From positions 1 to 27,608 of the forward strand of contig CAZBNU010000037.1 of NCBI GenBank assembly GCA_964493075.1: a DNA stretch of 27,608 bases, read 5' to 3'. The notes beneath the pieces were generated by a model. The model was not told where the DNA came from. It saw only the letters and a program-made list of their open reading frames with translations, and ran no database searches. Within the stretch, counting starts at the first letter, position 1; every line of letters starts with the position of its first letter. Below, piece after piece: positions 8,560-16,776 of the stretch. Position numbers and translations under genes: made by a program. This DNA is from SLFT01 sp964493075. GTDB taxonomy: Bacteria; Hydrogenedentota; Hydrogenedentia; Hydrogenedentales; CAITNO01.

Positions 8560-10566
8560 ATGAAACAGCAAATTGTGTGTGCGGTTATGCTCTTGTGTTG
8601 TGCCACAGCTTTTGCCGACATCTCTGGCGTTATCGTTGACAGTGCCGGAGACCCTGTTCCTGATGCGCGGGTGTTTGTGGAGCCGGGCATTGAAGGGGCG
8701 ACGGTGGAGGGGCAGGTCGCTGGTGACGGCAGCTTCTTCATTCCCGGCGATTTTTACGGAAGTGTGGGGGTATTTGCCATTGCGCCGCGCTATGGTTTTG
8801 GCGGGGTTCATCTGAACATCGCCGCAGGCGATGATCCCGGCAATATCACCATTACCCTTGCCCCTGTTGCATCTGTCCGGGGCACGGTAACCGACAGTAA
8901 AGGCGCCGCCATTGCCGAGGTGCGTCTTGTCAGCATCGCCATCATCGCTCCGGTCAAGGTGGGCATTCCCCTGTCCAAACTTACGGAGCACGGCATTTCG
9001 TTACCGGAGTCGGATGCGTCCGGCCAGTTTTCGATTGGGTTTGTGCCCCAGAATGCAACCCTTGCGCTCAAGTTTGATCATCCCTTGTACGCCCAGGAGG
9101 CTGTTATGGACGTGCCTGCAGGTGCGGAAGCGGTGCGTATCATCATGCATCGCGGGGTGACGGTTCGCGGACAGGTGACCATACGCGGCACCGAGTCGCC
9201 CGTGTCGCGGGCGGTGGTCACAGCGCGCAATGCCCAGCCGCCGCACGATACCGCCTTCAGTGTTACAGACGGTTCAGGCGTATTTGATCTGCGCCTGAAA
9301 CCGGGCGTGTACCTGTTTCAGTCCTTTGCTGCAGGACGCATCTCTCCCGGTCTTCAGCGGGTGGATGTGACCGGCGAACTGCCGGAGCAGAGTTTGCGCC
9401 TCGCCCTTTCTTCGACGAGTACCATCACAGGGACCATTCAGGACGCCCGGACCAGTGCGCCCATTGCCGGGGTGCGTGTACTGGTGGAAACCCAGGGACA
9501 GCCTGCAGGCGCGGCGCGGACAGGCGCGGACGGGCGCTTTCTGCTGAACGCGGCGGAAGGGGACAATCTTTTGATTTTTGATTCCGTGCCGGGATACCTG
9601 CCTCCAGATACCAGGGCACTGCGGGTAAATGCGCCGGGCGGGCAGACGCTGGAACTGCCGGGCTTGTGGTTGGCGCCCATTCCCGAATTCAATTTGACCG
9701 TTTACGAGAGCGACGGGGAGACACCTGTGAGCCGTGCCTTCATCTCCCTGTTGCATCCGAAACAATTTGGATGGCAGCAGACCGATGCTGCCGGCCATGT
9801 GACATTGCGCTTTACGAATCTGCCGGAGGACAACCGGGTCATCGGCATTGCGGAACATCCCGGCAAGGCGCAGGGCGCATTGTTTGCGCTGGACCGGAGC
9901 AACGCCGCCAAGGGTTCGGTGGTGCTGTTGCCGCTGGCGCAGATTACCGGCACCGTCAGCGACGATAAGGGAAGCCCGGTGGCGGGTGCTACGGTGGGTG
10001 GATTGTTTGCTGATGACGCCCTGCCGGAGGCGCTGCCTCTCTGGCGTTGTATTACCGGCAGTGACGGCAGGTTTTTCTGGCCTGCGGCGCCTGCCGGCAT
10101 TCCGCAGCGATGTCTGGCATCGTTGGGAAACAGCAGCGCCGCTGCAGCGCAGGACATCAATCCCGCCCCGGGCGAGACAGTGGACACAGGAACCATTACC
10201 CTGTCCGGGGCGGTGGGGGCTGTGCCGGAAGAGGATATGCACTGGCGTGACCTGACCCACTTATGTGGGCCGGTGGCGGCTTCTGACAAGAACTGCGTGG
10301 TGGTGTTGTGTTGCACCCCTGCCGAGGCGTCCGTCTACATTCAGGCGGCGACGAGTATGCGGGAGCAATTGGCGGCCTTAAATGTGGAAGTGCTGGTTGC
10401 CGTGTCCGGGAACTACGGCTGCACTACCGCCGCAGTACCCGTGTATACGGGTGAAATGACGCCGCAGATTACACGGGTATATAACAGGAATGACCAACTG
10501 ATATTAAGCACCATCGGCTTGCCGCCGGTGAGCCTGTTGCGCGACCTGAATGGGGAGCAGCAGTGA
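8560..10566 (+). CDS. Secreted protein of six carboxypeptidase-regulatory-like repeats
   Basis: 668 residues with a GGTGG ribosome site 7 nt before ATG 8560. The Sec signal peptide is cut after ATAFA (about residue 20). About six CarboxypepD_reg/TonB-plug-like beta-sandwich repeats follow. Each starts with a G-x-V/I-x-D-x-x-G-x-P-V-x-x-A-x-V pattern: ISGVIVDSAGDPVPDARV (21), VRGTVTDSKG (107), VRGQVTIRG (202), ITGTIQDAR (288), FNLTVYESDGETPVSRAF (377) and ITGTVSDDKGSPVAGATV (462). The last 110 residues look like a worn thioredoxin fold without a CxxC motif. No anchor or enzyme domain is visible, so it is probably a periplasmic or surface structural or binding protein. The stop codon overlaps the start of the next gene (TGATG), so the two are translated together and probably act together. 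Confidence 0.8.
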   Translation: MKQQIVCAVMLLCCATAFADISGVIVDSAGDPVPDARVFVEPGIEGATVEGQVAGDGSFFIPGDFYGSVGVFAIAPRYGFGGVHLNIAAGDDPGNITITLAPVASVRGTVTDSKGAAIAEVRLVSIAIIAPVKVGIPLSKLTEHGISLPESDASGQFSIGFVPQNATLALKFDHPLYAQEAVMDVPAGAEAVRIIMHRGVTVRGQVTIRGTESPVSRAVVTARNAQPPHDTAFSVTDGSGVFDLRLKPGVYLFQSFAAGRISPGLQRVDVTGELPEQSLRLALSSTSTITGTIQDARTSAPIAGVRVLVETQGQPAGAARTGADGRFLLNAAEGDNLLIFDSVPGYLPPDTRALRVNAPGGQTLELPGLWLAPIPEFNLTVYESDGETPVSRAFISLLHPKQFGWQQTDAAGHVTLRFTNLPEDNRVIGIAEHPGKAQGALFALDRSNAAKGSVVLLPLAQITGTVSDDKGSPVAGATVGGLFADDALPEALPLWRCITGSDGRFFWPAAPAGIPQRCLASLGNSSAAAAQDINPAPGETVDTGTITLSGAVGAVPEEDMHWRDLTHLCGPVAASDKNCVVVLCCTPAEASVYIQAATSMREQLAALNVEVLVAVSGNYGCTTAAVPVYTGEMTPQITRVYNRNDQLILSTIGLPPVSLLRDLNGEQQ

Positions 10567-12413
10567 TGGCCCATTGCAACCGGATATTTTTGTACTGCGT
10601 TCTCCTGGGCATGTTGCTGTCTCTGCCTGCCGCAGCGGTCACCTTAAAAGGGAAGGTGGTGGATGCTGCCGGTGCGCCCGTTGCTGATGCGACTGTGTTC
10701 ATCGCGCAGGACAGGCAGGTGCGCAAGGCAGTTACCGGCAAGGATGGCCGGTATCAGTTTGACGACATCAGAATCCGCCTGCTGGAACTGGTGGCGTACA
10801 AGGAAGGGTATGCCCTCGATGGCGTGACCAGCGTGCCCCAGGGGGATGTGGAGGAGGTGTTGACCCTTCAGGAAGCGGATTCCATATCGCTGCGCATTAT
10901 CACCAATACCTTTTTGCCCATACCGGGGGCGGTGGTGAAAACCATGATGGTCAATGACCGGTTTGTGGTGTCCGTGGAAGACCTGGCACGGGAAGGGCTG
11001 CCACGTTTACGCAGTAACGATGCCGGTATTCTCGACATCCCCATGCTGCCAGCGAAAGGGTTCGTGAAACTGACTGTGGGCCATTACCGTCATGCCGATT
11101 CCAATGTGGCCTATTTGCCGGTGGACGCACGCCGCAACGACATCATCCTCTATGAAGGGACGCAACTGCGCGGACGGGTTACTTCCGGCGACAAGCCTGT
11201 TGCCGATGCGCGTGTCGTGCTGTTTCAGGTGGGTGTGGCGGGACAGCGCCGTTTTGCCGAGGCGGTCACCGACCCGGAAGGCTACTACCAATTGCGCGCA
11301 TCGGAAGAAACCTACCTGCTTACGGCATGGCATGCAGACTACGCGTCGCCGGTGCCGTCGGAAGTGGATTTGCTGGACCGGGAAGCGACGGCGGTGGTGA
11401 ACCTGGAACTGTTGCCGCCTTACATCATCAATGGCAGCATCACGTTGCCGGATGGCAAGCCGTGTCCCGGCGCACGGGTGCTGTTTCGCCATGAAAACAC
11501 CATTTACGACGATGCCATCACGGACAGCGCGGGGGAGTACCGGTTGCAGGTGGGCAGCCCCGAAGGGGTGCTGCGTCTCTTGCCGCCGCCGGGGTATATG
11601 ACCGAAATTCTGGCGGACATTCCCGTTAATCTTGGCGAGGTGCGCGAGACCACCATTGATACGGTGAAACTCAAGGCGCTACCCCGCATCCGGGGCAAGG
11701 TGGTGTTTCCGGAAGGGGAACCGCCCACGCGGGTCTACCTGAAATCCCTGGATTTGCCGCTGCCCATTCATGACCTCACCACGGAAGAGGGCGACTTCGA
11801 GATTCAGTTTTTCTACCAGCCGGAACAGAAAACGGTGAAGTTCCGTTTGGAACATCCCTTTCGCCTGTTACGCCGCGATTTTGTCGTGAACATTGAGGCG
11901 CCGGGTGAAGTGGAACTGCTGCTGGAGCCCTTCGAGCCAAATATGGAACGACGCCCCCACCAACTGGGCAGGAACAATCTGGAAGGGCTGCTGGGCGAAG
12001 ATGCGCCGCCCGTGCAATGTGCGACATGGTTCAATTCGCAGCCGCTCACGATTGAGGAATTGAAGGGCAAGGTAGTCGTCCTCACCTTCTGGGGTGGCTT
12101 CGACGACAGCCTGTTTTCACGGAACCGCATGATGGAACTGCGCGTGCTGCACGAACTCTACCGCGAACAGACAGACGTTGCCGTTATCGCCGTCCACGAC
12201 GCCAGCAGCGAAGCCGACGAAATACAGGAGTACCTCGTGCAATACGGCATCGAATTCCCCGTAGGCAAAGACGACGACCCCTTCGTCAGTTTCGTCAACT
12301 ACAGCGTCAATTTCATCCCCCAGACCGTGCTCATAGACAAACAGGGCAAAGTCCAATACTACCAGCCCGAAGGCCGCCTGCTCGAATTGGTGAAGGCGTT
12401 GCGACGCCGATAG
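10566..12413 (+). CDS. Secreted carboxypeptidase-regulatory-like protein with thioredoxin-like C-terminus
   Basis: 615 residues. ATG 10566 overlaps the previous stop by one base and has GGGGAG 8 nt upstream; a GTG three bases earlier is possible but placed worse. A signal peptide (cut after LPAAA) is followed by carboxypeptidase-regulatory repeats: LKGKVVDAAGAPVADATVF (about 25), LRGRVTSGDKPVADARVV (about 200), INGSITLPDGKPCPGARV (about 285) and IRGKVVFPEGEPPTRV (about 375). From about 478 to the end lies a TlpA/AhpC-like thioredoxin fold (LKGKVVVLTFWGGFDDS, then FIPQTVLIDKQGKV with the cis-Pro loop). The usual WCxxC is replaced by GGFDD, so it cannot do dithiol redox chemistry. It may serve as a binding domain. 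The partner upstream has the same general layout. Confidence 0.8.
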   Translation: MAHCNRIFLYCVLLGMLLSLPAAAVTLKGKVVDAAGAPVADATVFIAQDRQVRKAVTGKDGRYQFDDIRIRLLELVAYKEGYALDGVTSVPQGDVEEVLTLQEADSISLRIITNTFLPIPGAVVKTMMVNDRFVVSVEDLAREGLPRLRSNDAGILDIPMLPAKGFVKLTVGHYRHADSNVAYLPVDARRNDIILYEGTQLRGRVTSGDKPVADARVVLFQVGVAGQRRFAEAVTDPEGYYQLRASEETYLLTAWHADYASPVPSEVDLLDREATAVVNLELLPPYIINGSITLPDGKPCPGARVLFRHENTIYDDAITDSAGEYRLQVGSPEGVLRLLPPPGYMTEILADIPVNLGEVRETTIDTVKLKALPRIRGKVVFPEGEPPTRVYLKSLDLPLPIHDLTTEEGDFEIQFFYQPEQKTVKFRLEHPFRLLRRDFVVNIEAPGEVELLLEPFEPNMERRPHQLGRNNLEGLLGEDAPPVQCATWFNSQPLTIEELKGKVVVLTFWGGFDDSLFSRNRMMELRVLHELYREQTDVAVIAVHDASSEADEIQEYLVQYGIEFPVGKDDDPFVSFVNYSVNFIPQTVLIDKQGKVQYYQPEGRLLELVKALRRR

Positions 12414-12418
12414 AACAT

Positions 12419-12450
12419 TGTAGGGTGGGTGAAGCGAAGCGAAACCCACC
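12419..12450. repeat. GTAGGGTGGGT palindromic repeat, intergenic copy
   Basis: A 32-bp unit starting TGTAGGGTGGGTGAAGCGAA and ending AACCCACC. GGTGGGT (12424-12430) pairs with ACCCACC (12444-12450) to form a hairpin. Two further copies in inverted order lie inside the MFS/spermidine-synthase-like gene at 19579-19663, differing at 2 and 3 of 32 positions. It lies between two convergent genes, where the hairpin could help end transcription. Confidence 0.8.
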
Positions 12451-12460
12451 TTTATGTTTG

Positions 12461-13657
12461 CTATAGCCAGTTATTCCATGAATAGAAAGCCACGTCGGAT
12501 CGCATCAGTGATTTCTGACCACCGTAGACAACCGATACAGGCGTCTTTTCCTGTCCCGGCAGTTCCCGCCAAAACAATAGTCCCTTTGTATAATCGCTTG
12601 CGATGGTTTCGCCGGATTTGGCTTCTATCGGAAGCAGTTCACTGCCCTGTTCCAGAATGAAGTCAATTTCATGGCCCCGCACATCTCTCCAGAAATATAC
12701 ATCCGCTTCTCTGCCCTGGTTAAAAAACGCTTTCAGGAGTTCTCCGAGAACATAATTTTCAAAAACCGCCCCGCGGGATGCATGCATGACAAGGTCTTTG
12801 GGCGTCCGTATTCGCAACAGGTAACAAAGCAGGCCTGTGTCCAGAAAATACAGTTTTGGAGATTTGATAAGACGTCGGCTGAAATTTTTGTAGTGTGGTC
12901 GCAGAAGATAAACGATGAAACTTGTCTCCAGTACCGAAAGCCACCTCCGGGCAGTGGTGTGGCTTATGCCACAGTCGGCGCCCAGAGACGAGAGGTTAAG
13001 TATTTGTCCGGTACGCCCGGCACACAGCCGGACAAATCTGCCGAATGCCTCCAGATCGCCCACCTCTACAATACTGCGTATATCCCGCTCGATATAAGTC
13101 TGATAGTAGTTGCCCAGCCAGTCTTGCGGATCCAGGTTCTTGTCATGAATACGAGGATAAAACCCCTTGAACAGGACTTCAAACAGGGTATCATCGGTTT
13201 TTGAGGGTGCCGGAATTTTCCGCCCGACCTCTGAGAGAGACAATGGCTTGCGCGCCGTAATCTCTGCACGGGAAAAAGGCAGAAGTTTAAAGATCGCCGT
13301 ACGTCCAGCAAGGCTTTGGGTAACCTTCTCCATTAACAAGAAGTTTTGGGAACCTGTCAACACATACTGCCCCGGACGATCTTCTTTATCCACCCTTTCC
13401 TGGAGAAAAGATAATATATCAGGCGTACGCTGTACCTCGTCAAGAATCACCGGGCCTTGGAACTGATTAAGAAATCCGCGGGGGTCTTCCAATGCAAACT
13501 TTCTGTCATCAGGATTTTCAAGGGATACATACGCATGCTTGGGAAAGGTCTTGCGGACCAGTGTTGTTTTTCCGGACTGACGCGGCCCGGTAACGGTTAA
13601 TACCGGGTAGTTCCTGGCGCTTGACGCCAGTTTATTTTCCAGATGTCGCTTAATCAT
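12461..13657 (-). CDS. AAA ATPase with DUF4143 C-terminal domain
   Basis: 398 residues from ATG 13657; a start at 13681 would add 8 residues but would lie inside the promoter spacer. Walker A GPRQSGKT is at 24-31, Walker B PVILDEVQ with Asp73-Glu74, and a sensor-like YVLTGSQNFLLM follows. The DUF4143 region starts near residue 165. Its end (GHEIDFILEQGSELLPIEAK) has the E-D-x(n)-E-x-K spacing of PD-(D/E)xK nuclease folds, as seen in this family. Such AAA_14/DUF4143 proteins are widespread single-gene accessory units in bacteria and archaea; their function is not settled, and defence or mobile roles have been suggested. The gene has a near-consensus promoter ending 6 nt before the ATG and no ribosome site. 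Confidence 0.88.
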   Translation of the reverse strand: MIKRHLENKLASSARNYPVLTVTGPRQSGKTTLVRKTFPKHAYVSLENPDDRKFALEDPRGFLNQFQGPVILDEVQRTPDILSFLQERVDKEDRPGQYVLTGSQNFLLMEKVTQSLAGRTAIFKLLPFSRAEITARKPLSLSEVGRKIPAPSKTDDTLFEVLFKGFYPRIHDKNLDPQDWLGNYYQTYIERDIRSIVEVGDLEAFGRFVRLCAGRTGQILNLSSLGADCGISHTTARRWLSVLETSFIVYLLRPHYKNFSRRLIKSPKLYFLDTGLLCYLLRIRTPKDLVMHASRGAVFENYVLGELLKAFFNQGREADVYFWRDVRGHEIDFILEQGSELLPIEAKSGETIASDYTKGLLFWRELPGQEKTPVSVVYGGQKSLMRSDVAFYSWNNWL

Positions 13658-13663
13658 ACGTAT

Positions 13664-13692
13664 AGTATACCTTATGTACATCTGAATATCAA
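13664..13692 (-). promoter_or_regulatory. Near-consensus promoter of the AAA/DUF4143 gene, leaderless geometry
   Basis: On the minus strand TTGATA (13687-13692), a 17-bp spacer and TATACT (13664-13669) closely match a sigma-70 promoter. The ATG at 13657 begins 6 nt after the -10 box, so the mRNA should be leaderless. This decides the start codon against the upstream in-frame ATG at 13681. Confidence 0.7.
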
Positions 13693-13796
13693 ATGTTCAA
13701 TTGTCCCGATTTCCAAAATTAGATGGTCATCTTTCAAATCTGTACTTGTTCTGTATCCCGCCATTGCTCAGTTGGCCGCACAGTAAAGGCATAGGG

Positions 13797-15908
13797 TTAC
13801 AAATGCGGCGCGAAAAGCATACCCACCTGGTAGATGATGACGGCGAGAATGAAGGCGAAGGTGGTGGAGTAGAGGGTGGAGAAGGCGGCCCATTTCCAGG
13901 AGCCGCTTTCGCGTTTGATTACGGCGATGGTGACGAGGCAGGGCGCGTAGAGCATGACGAAGATCATGAGCGCAAAGGCGCGTACGGGGTTCCAGTCGGG
14001 ATGTGCGGCGAGTTGTTCGGACAGGGAATGGTAGTTGTCTTCGCCCTGTCCTTCGAGGGCGTAGGCGGTGCCGAGGGCGCCAACGACCACTTCTTTCGCG
14101 GCGAATCCGCCGATAAGCGCAATGTTGGTTTTCCAGTCGAAACCTGCTGCGGCGGAAATAGGTTCCAGTGCCTTGCCTGCCCGGCCTGCCATGCTGTAGG
14201 CGAGGGCGTCGTGTTCGTTTGTTTCTTCGGGGGGACGAGGGAAATACATCATGGCCCACAGTACGATGTTGATGGCGAGGATGATGGTGCCCGCCTTCTT
14301 GATATACATCCAGGTGCGTTCCCAGGTGTGACGCAGCACGCCGCGCAGTACCGGGACATGGTAGGGGGGGAGTTCCATCACAAAGGGGGTTTGCTCACCG
14401 CGGACAATGGTCTTGCGCAGCACCCATGCCGCACATAGGGCCGCCACCCAGGACAACGCCCAGAGGATCATCATGATAAGGATGCGGTCGTCGGGAAAGA
14501 AGGCGGCAATGAGCATGGCGTAGACGGGCATCTTCGCGCCGCAGTTCATGAAGGGCGTCACCAGCATGGTGAGTAGCCTGTCCTTGTCTTCGCGCATGGT
14601 GCGTGTGGCCATGATGCCGGGTACGGCACAGCCGCCTGCGCCGATGCCGCCCGCCACGATGAACGCCAGAATGGACTTGCCCTGCAGGCCGAATACGCGC
14701 AGGGGCCGGTCGAGAATGAAGGCCACACGGGCAATGTAACCGCTGTCTTCCAGAGCGGCCACGAAGAGGAACATGAAGAAGATGAGGGGCACAAAATTCA
14801 GTACGCCGCCCACGCCGCCGATGATGCCCGCGTCCAGCAGGGAATGGAGCATGGGTGCGCTTGCTTCGAGGGGCGCGATGATCTGCGACAGGATGTCAAA
14901 CACCCAGGTGACGAGTCCTGTGGGACTGCGCCAACCGCCGATCCACGGTATCCACGCCCATTCATCAGATACTTTGAACACCCAGAAAAAAAGTGCCGCC
15001 ACCACGCCCACCAGAATAAGCGGGCCCACCAGGCGGTTGCATACCACCTTGTCTATGTGGTCGGTCATGTCGCGGCGCGCCTGTGCCGTAAAGGACACAC
15101 AGGTCTTCACAATGCCCGCAGCAATGCCGTACCGGTGCTCGGCGACGATGGTCGCTGCATCGGAGGCGAAGTGGGTTTCGATGCGGCGTGCCGCCTCGGC
15201 TATCAGTGGCGTCAAGGCCGTCATGGCTTCGGGGTTGGCGGCTTTCGCCTGTGCGAGAACAGCGGCGTCCTTTTCGATGAGCTTCGTTGCCAGCCAAAAG
15301 GCGGTACTGATTCCGGCCAATGCGGGATACTTTTGGATATGCTCCGCGAGAAGATTCACCTCTTCATCCACCGCGTGGCCAAAACGCACGGGGGTGGGCG
15401 TGGCGTTGAGTCGGCCTTCGATTACGGCGATACAGGCATCGCGCAGTGCCGCGATGCCGGTTCCCCGGCTTGCCACGGTGGGGATCACGGGCACCCCCAG
15501 CAACAGCGACAGTTTGGCGGCATCCACCTGGTAGCCTCGGCGTTCCGCAGTGTCCACCATGTTCAATGCGATGATGGTGGGTACGCCCATTTCCAGTACC
15601 TGCGTGGTAAGGTAGAGGTTACGCTCCAGGTTCGACGCATCCACCACGACAATGATCAGCGCAGGTTTACGCTCCACGATGTAATTGCGCGCTACCAGTT
15701 CTTCCTGGGTGAAGGCGGTGAGCGAATAGGTGCCGGGCAGGTCCACCACGGTCAGGCGTTTGCCCTCATGGCGCATGGTGCCGCTTTTGTATTCCACGGT
15801 GACGCCGGGATAGTTGCTCACCTGCTGCGCCGCGCCGGTCAGTTTGTTGTAGATGCTGGTTTTGCCGGCATTGGGATTGCCTGCTATGACAATTTCGCTT
15901 GTAGACAA
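13797..15908 (-). CDS. feoB: Ferrous iron transport protein B
   Basis: 703 residues. The N-terminal G domain has G1 GNPNAGKTS (10-18), G2 Thr in GVTVE (35-39), G3 DLPG (56-59), G4 NMVD (116-119) and an ASRG G5 loop. A helical GDI-like linker follows. The membrane core from about 285 includes GAGGCAVPGIMATRTM and LVTPFMNCGAKMPVYAML, the Cys-containing helices conserved in FeoB, and a late GGFAAKEVVVGALGTAY motif. It imports Fe2+ across the inner membrane under control of the GTPase domain. An in-frame TAA at 15918-15920 leaves TTG 15908 as the first usable start, with AAGGA about 12 nt upstream. That is unusual, but the N-terminus aligns well with the family. It is the last gene of the operon after the Cys-rich protein and FeoA. 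Confidence 0.95.
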   Translation of the reverse strand: MSTSEIVIAGNPNAGKTSIYNKLTGAAQQVSNYPGVTVEYKSGTMRHEGKRLTVVDLPGTYSLTAFTQEELVARNYIVERKPALIIVVVDASNLERNLYLTTQVLEMGVPTIIALNMVDTAERRGYQVDAAKLSLLLGVPVIPTVASRGTGIAALRDACIAVIEGRLNATPTPVRFGHAVDEEVNLLAEHIQKYPALAGISTAFWLATKLIEKDAAVLAQAKAANPEAMTALTPLIAEAARRIETHFASDAATIVAEHRYGIAAGIVKTCVSFTAQARRDMTDHIDKVVCNRLVGPLILVGVVAALFFWVFKVSDEWAWIPWIGGWRSPTGLVTWVFDILSQIIAPLEASAPMLHSLLDAGIIGGVGGVLNFVPLIFFMFLFVAALEDSGYIARVAFILDRPLRVFGLQGKSILAFIVAGGIGAGGCAVPGIMATRTMREDKDRLLTMLVTPFMNCGAKMPVYAMLIAAFFPDDRILIMMILWALSWVAALCAAWVLRKTIVRGEQTPFVMELPPYHVPVLRGVLRHTWERTWMYIKKAGTIILAINIVLWAMMYFPRPPEETNEHDALAYSMAGRAGKALEPISAAAGFDWKTNIALIGGFAAKEVVVGALGTAYALEGQGEDNYHSLSEQLAAHPDWNPVRAFALMIFVMLYAPCLVTIAVIKRESGSWKWAAFSTLYSTTFAFILAVIIYQVGMLFAPHL

Positions 15909-15959
15909 AGGGGGTTGTTATCCTTGTGGACTACAGGGGGTCTGGCTTATTGTTCCGGA

Positions 15960-16226
15960 TCAGGAGGACGCGTGAATGTTCTCCAATTTCTCGATGGGCT
16001 CTATTTCAATATTCCTTGCCTCGCTCATGCGGATGGCGAGATGGTAGCCTTTCAATACGATTTCAACAGGGTCGCCCAGCGGCGCATGGCGTTCCACCTT
16101 CAGGGTGGCGCCTTTGGTTACGCCCATATCCAGCAGACGCATGCGCACACATGCGGGGGCGTTGTTGCCCACGCTTACAATCCGCGCTTTGTCTCCGGTA
16201 ACAAGATCAAAAAGGGTTTTTTTCAT
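15960..16226 (-). CDS. feoA: Ferrous iron transport protein A
   Basis: 88 residues forming a small SH3-like beta-barrel. Typical FeoA features are LRLLDMGV-like RMRLLDMGVTKGATLKVERH and LGDPVEIVLKGYHLAIRMSEARNIEIE. FeoA is a cytoplasmic protein that works with FeoB in Fe2+ uptake. It lies 51 bp upstream of feoB and 16 bp downstream of the Cys-rich membrane protein gene, all on one strand. Confidence 0.92.
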   Translation of the reverse strand: MKKTLFDLVTGDKARIVSVGNNAPACVRMRLLDMGVTKGATLKVERHAPLGDPVEIVLKGYHLAIRMSEARNIEIEPIEKLENIHASS

Positions 16227-16242
16227 GGCGTTAATTCAATCA

Positions 16243-16464
16243 TTATTCAGATTGGGCGTCCTTTCCCGGGCTTTCAGACACGGAACAAGAACTTTTTATT
16301 TGCTGCGGGTTGCCTGATAGGCACGCACCTTTAGCTGCGTCGGGTTGGGTGCATGTATCGCATCCGCAACAGGGTGACGATGGTGTGCGTAGTACCCTTA
16401 TTATTCGCCGTGCCGCAATAACAACAGCACAAGCAACAATACCAAAAATCAACAATAATTCCAT
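16243..16464 (-). CDS. FeoB-associated Cys-rich membrane protein
   Basis: 73 residues. One N-terminal membrane helix (MELLLIFGIVACAVVIAA) is followed by a basic stretch and a Cys-rich tail (SPCCGCDTC, then single Cys residues in GACLSG and SSCSV). This is the layout of the FeoB-associated Cys-rich membrane proteins found in many feo operons, thought to help handle iron. It is usually encoded after feoB; here it comes first, before feoA. The ribosome site is weak. Confidence 0.8.
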   Translation of the reverse strand: MELLLIFGIVACAVVIAARRIIRVLRTPSSPCCGCDTCTQPDAAKGACLSGNPQQIKSSCSVSESPGKDAQSE

Positions 16465-16516
16465 AAAGAATCTTTCAGAACAACCGCTGTCCGTTTATCA
16501 TATCTTTCATCTGTTT

Positions 16517-16546
16517 ACTATACTATACAACAAATGCTCAAATCAA
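16517..16546 (-). promoter_or_regulatory. Candidate promoter of the feo operon
   Basis: On the minus strand TTGATT (16541-16546), an 18-bp spacer and TATAGT (16517-16522) lie about 55 nt before the first gene of the feo operon. Confidence 0.45.
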
Positions 16547-16694
16547 AATATTCGCTGGGTGGGAGCGCGGAAGACGCAAGGATAGGAGCAACTTTTATGG
16601 GAGGTATGGGACTTATGGGAAGAATGAGTATTGTGAAAGAATGCTCGGAGGATTTTTGTCGTGTGTTGTGCTACTGTGTGGGATATCTGGATTT

Positions 16695-16724
16695 TTGGCA
16701 GCGGTAGTATTTTGTTGGTATAGT
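16695..16724 (+). promoter_or_regulatory. Candidate promoter of the TPR membrane protein gene
   Basis: TTGGCA (16695-16700), an 18-bp spacer and TATAGT (16719-16724) lie about 50 nt before the ATG at 16777. Both hexamers are close to the sigma-70 consensus. Confidence 0.5.
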
Positions 16725-16776
16725 ACAGTATGATTTCACGGATGTAGTTTTAGTATAAGTATCAAGGGAGTATGTG

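Larger units (their letters stand above)
16465..16776. other. Intergenic region between feo operon and TPR membrane gene
   Basis: This 312-bp divergent spacer carries promoter candidates for both sides, listed separately. It also has a run of TATGGGA-type heptamers near 16596-16620. A 36-codon ORF (16597-16707) with GGAG 8 nt before its ATG falls in this run and encodes four Cys; it overlaps the plus-strand promoter, and I do not call it as a gene. I searched the minus side for a Fur box (GATAATGATAATCATTATC-like) and saw no convincing match. Confidence 0.5.

Noticed and set aside
14844..16334. 496-codon plus-strand frame opposite feoB and feoA
   Set aside because: It is antisense to two conserved genes and rich in His and Gly, as expected of a shadow frame.
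16465..16560. Fur box upstream of the feo operon
   Set aside because: Only AT-rich sequence with loose GATA-like pieces is present; no 19-bp match with more than a chance score by eye.
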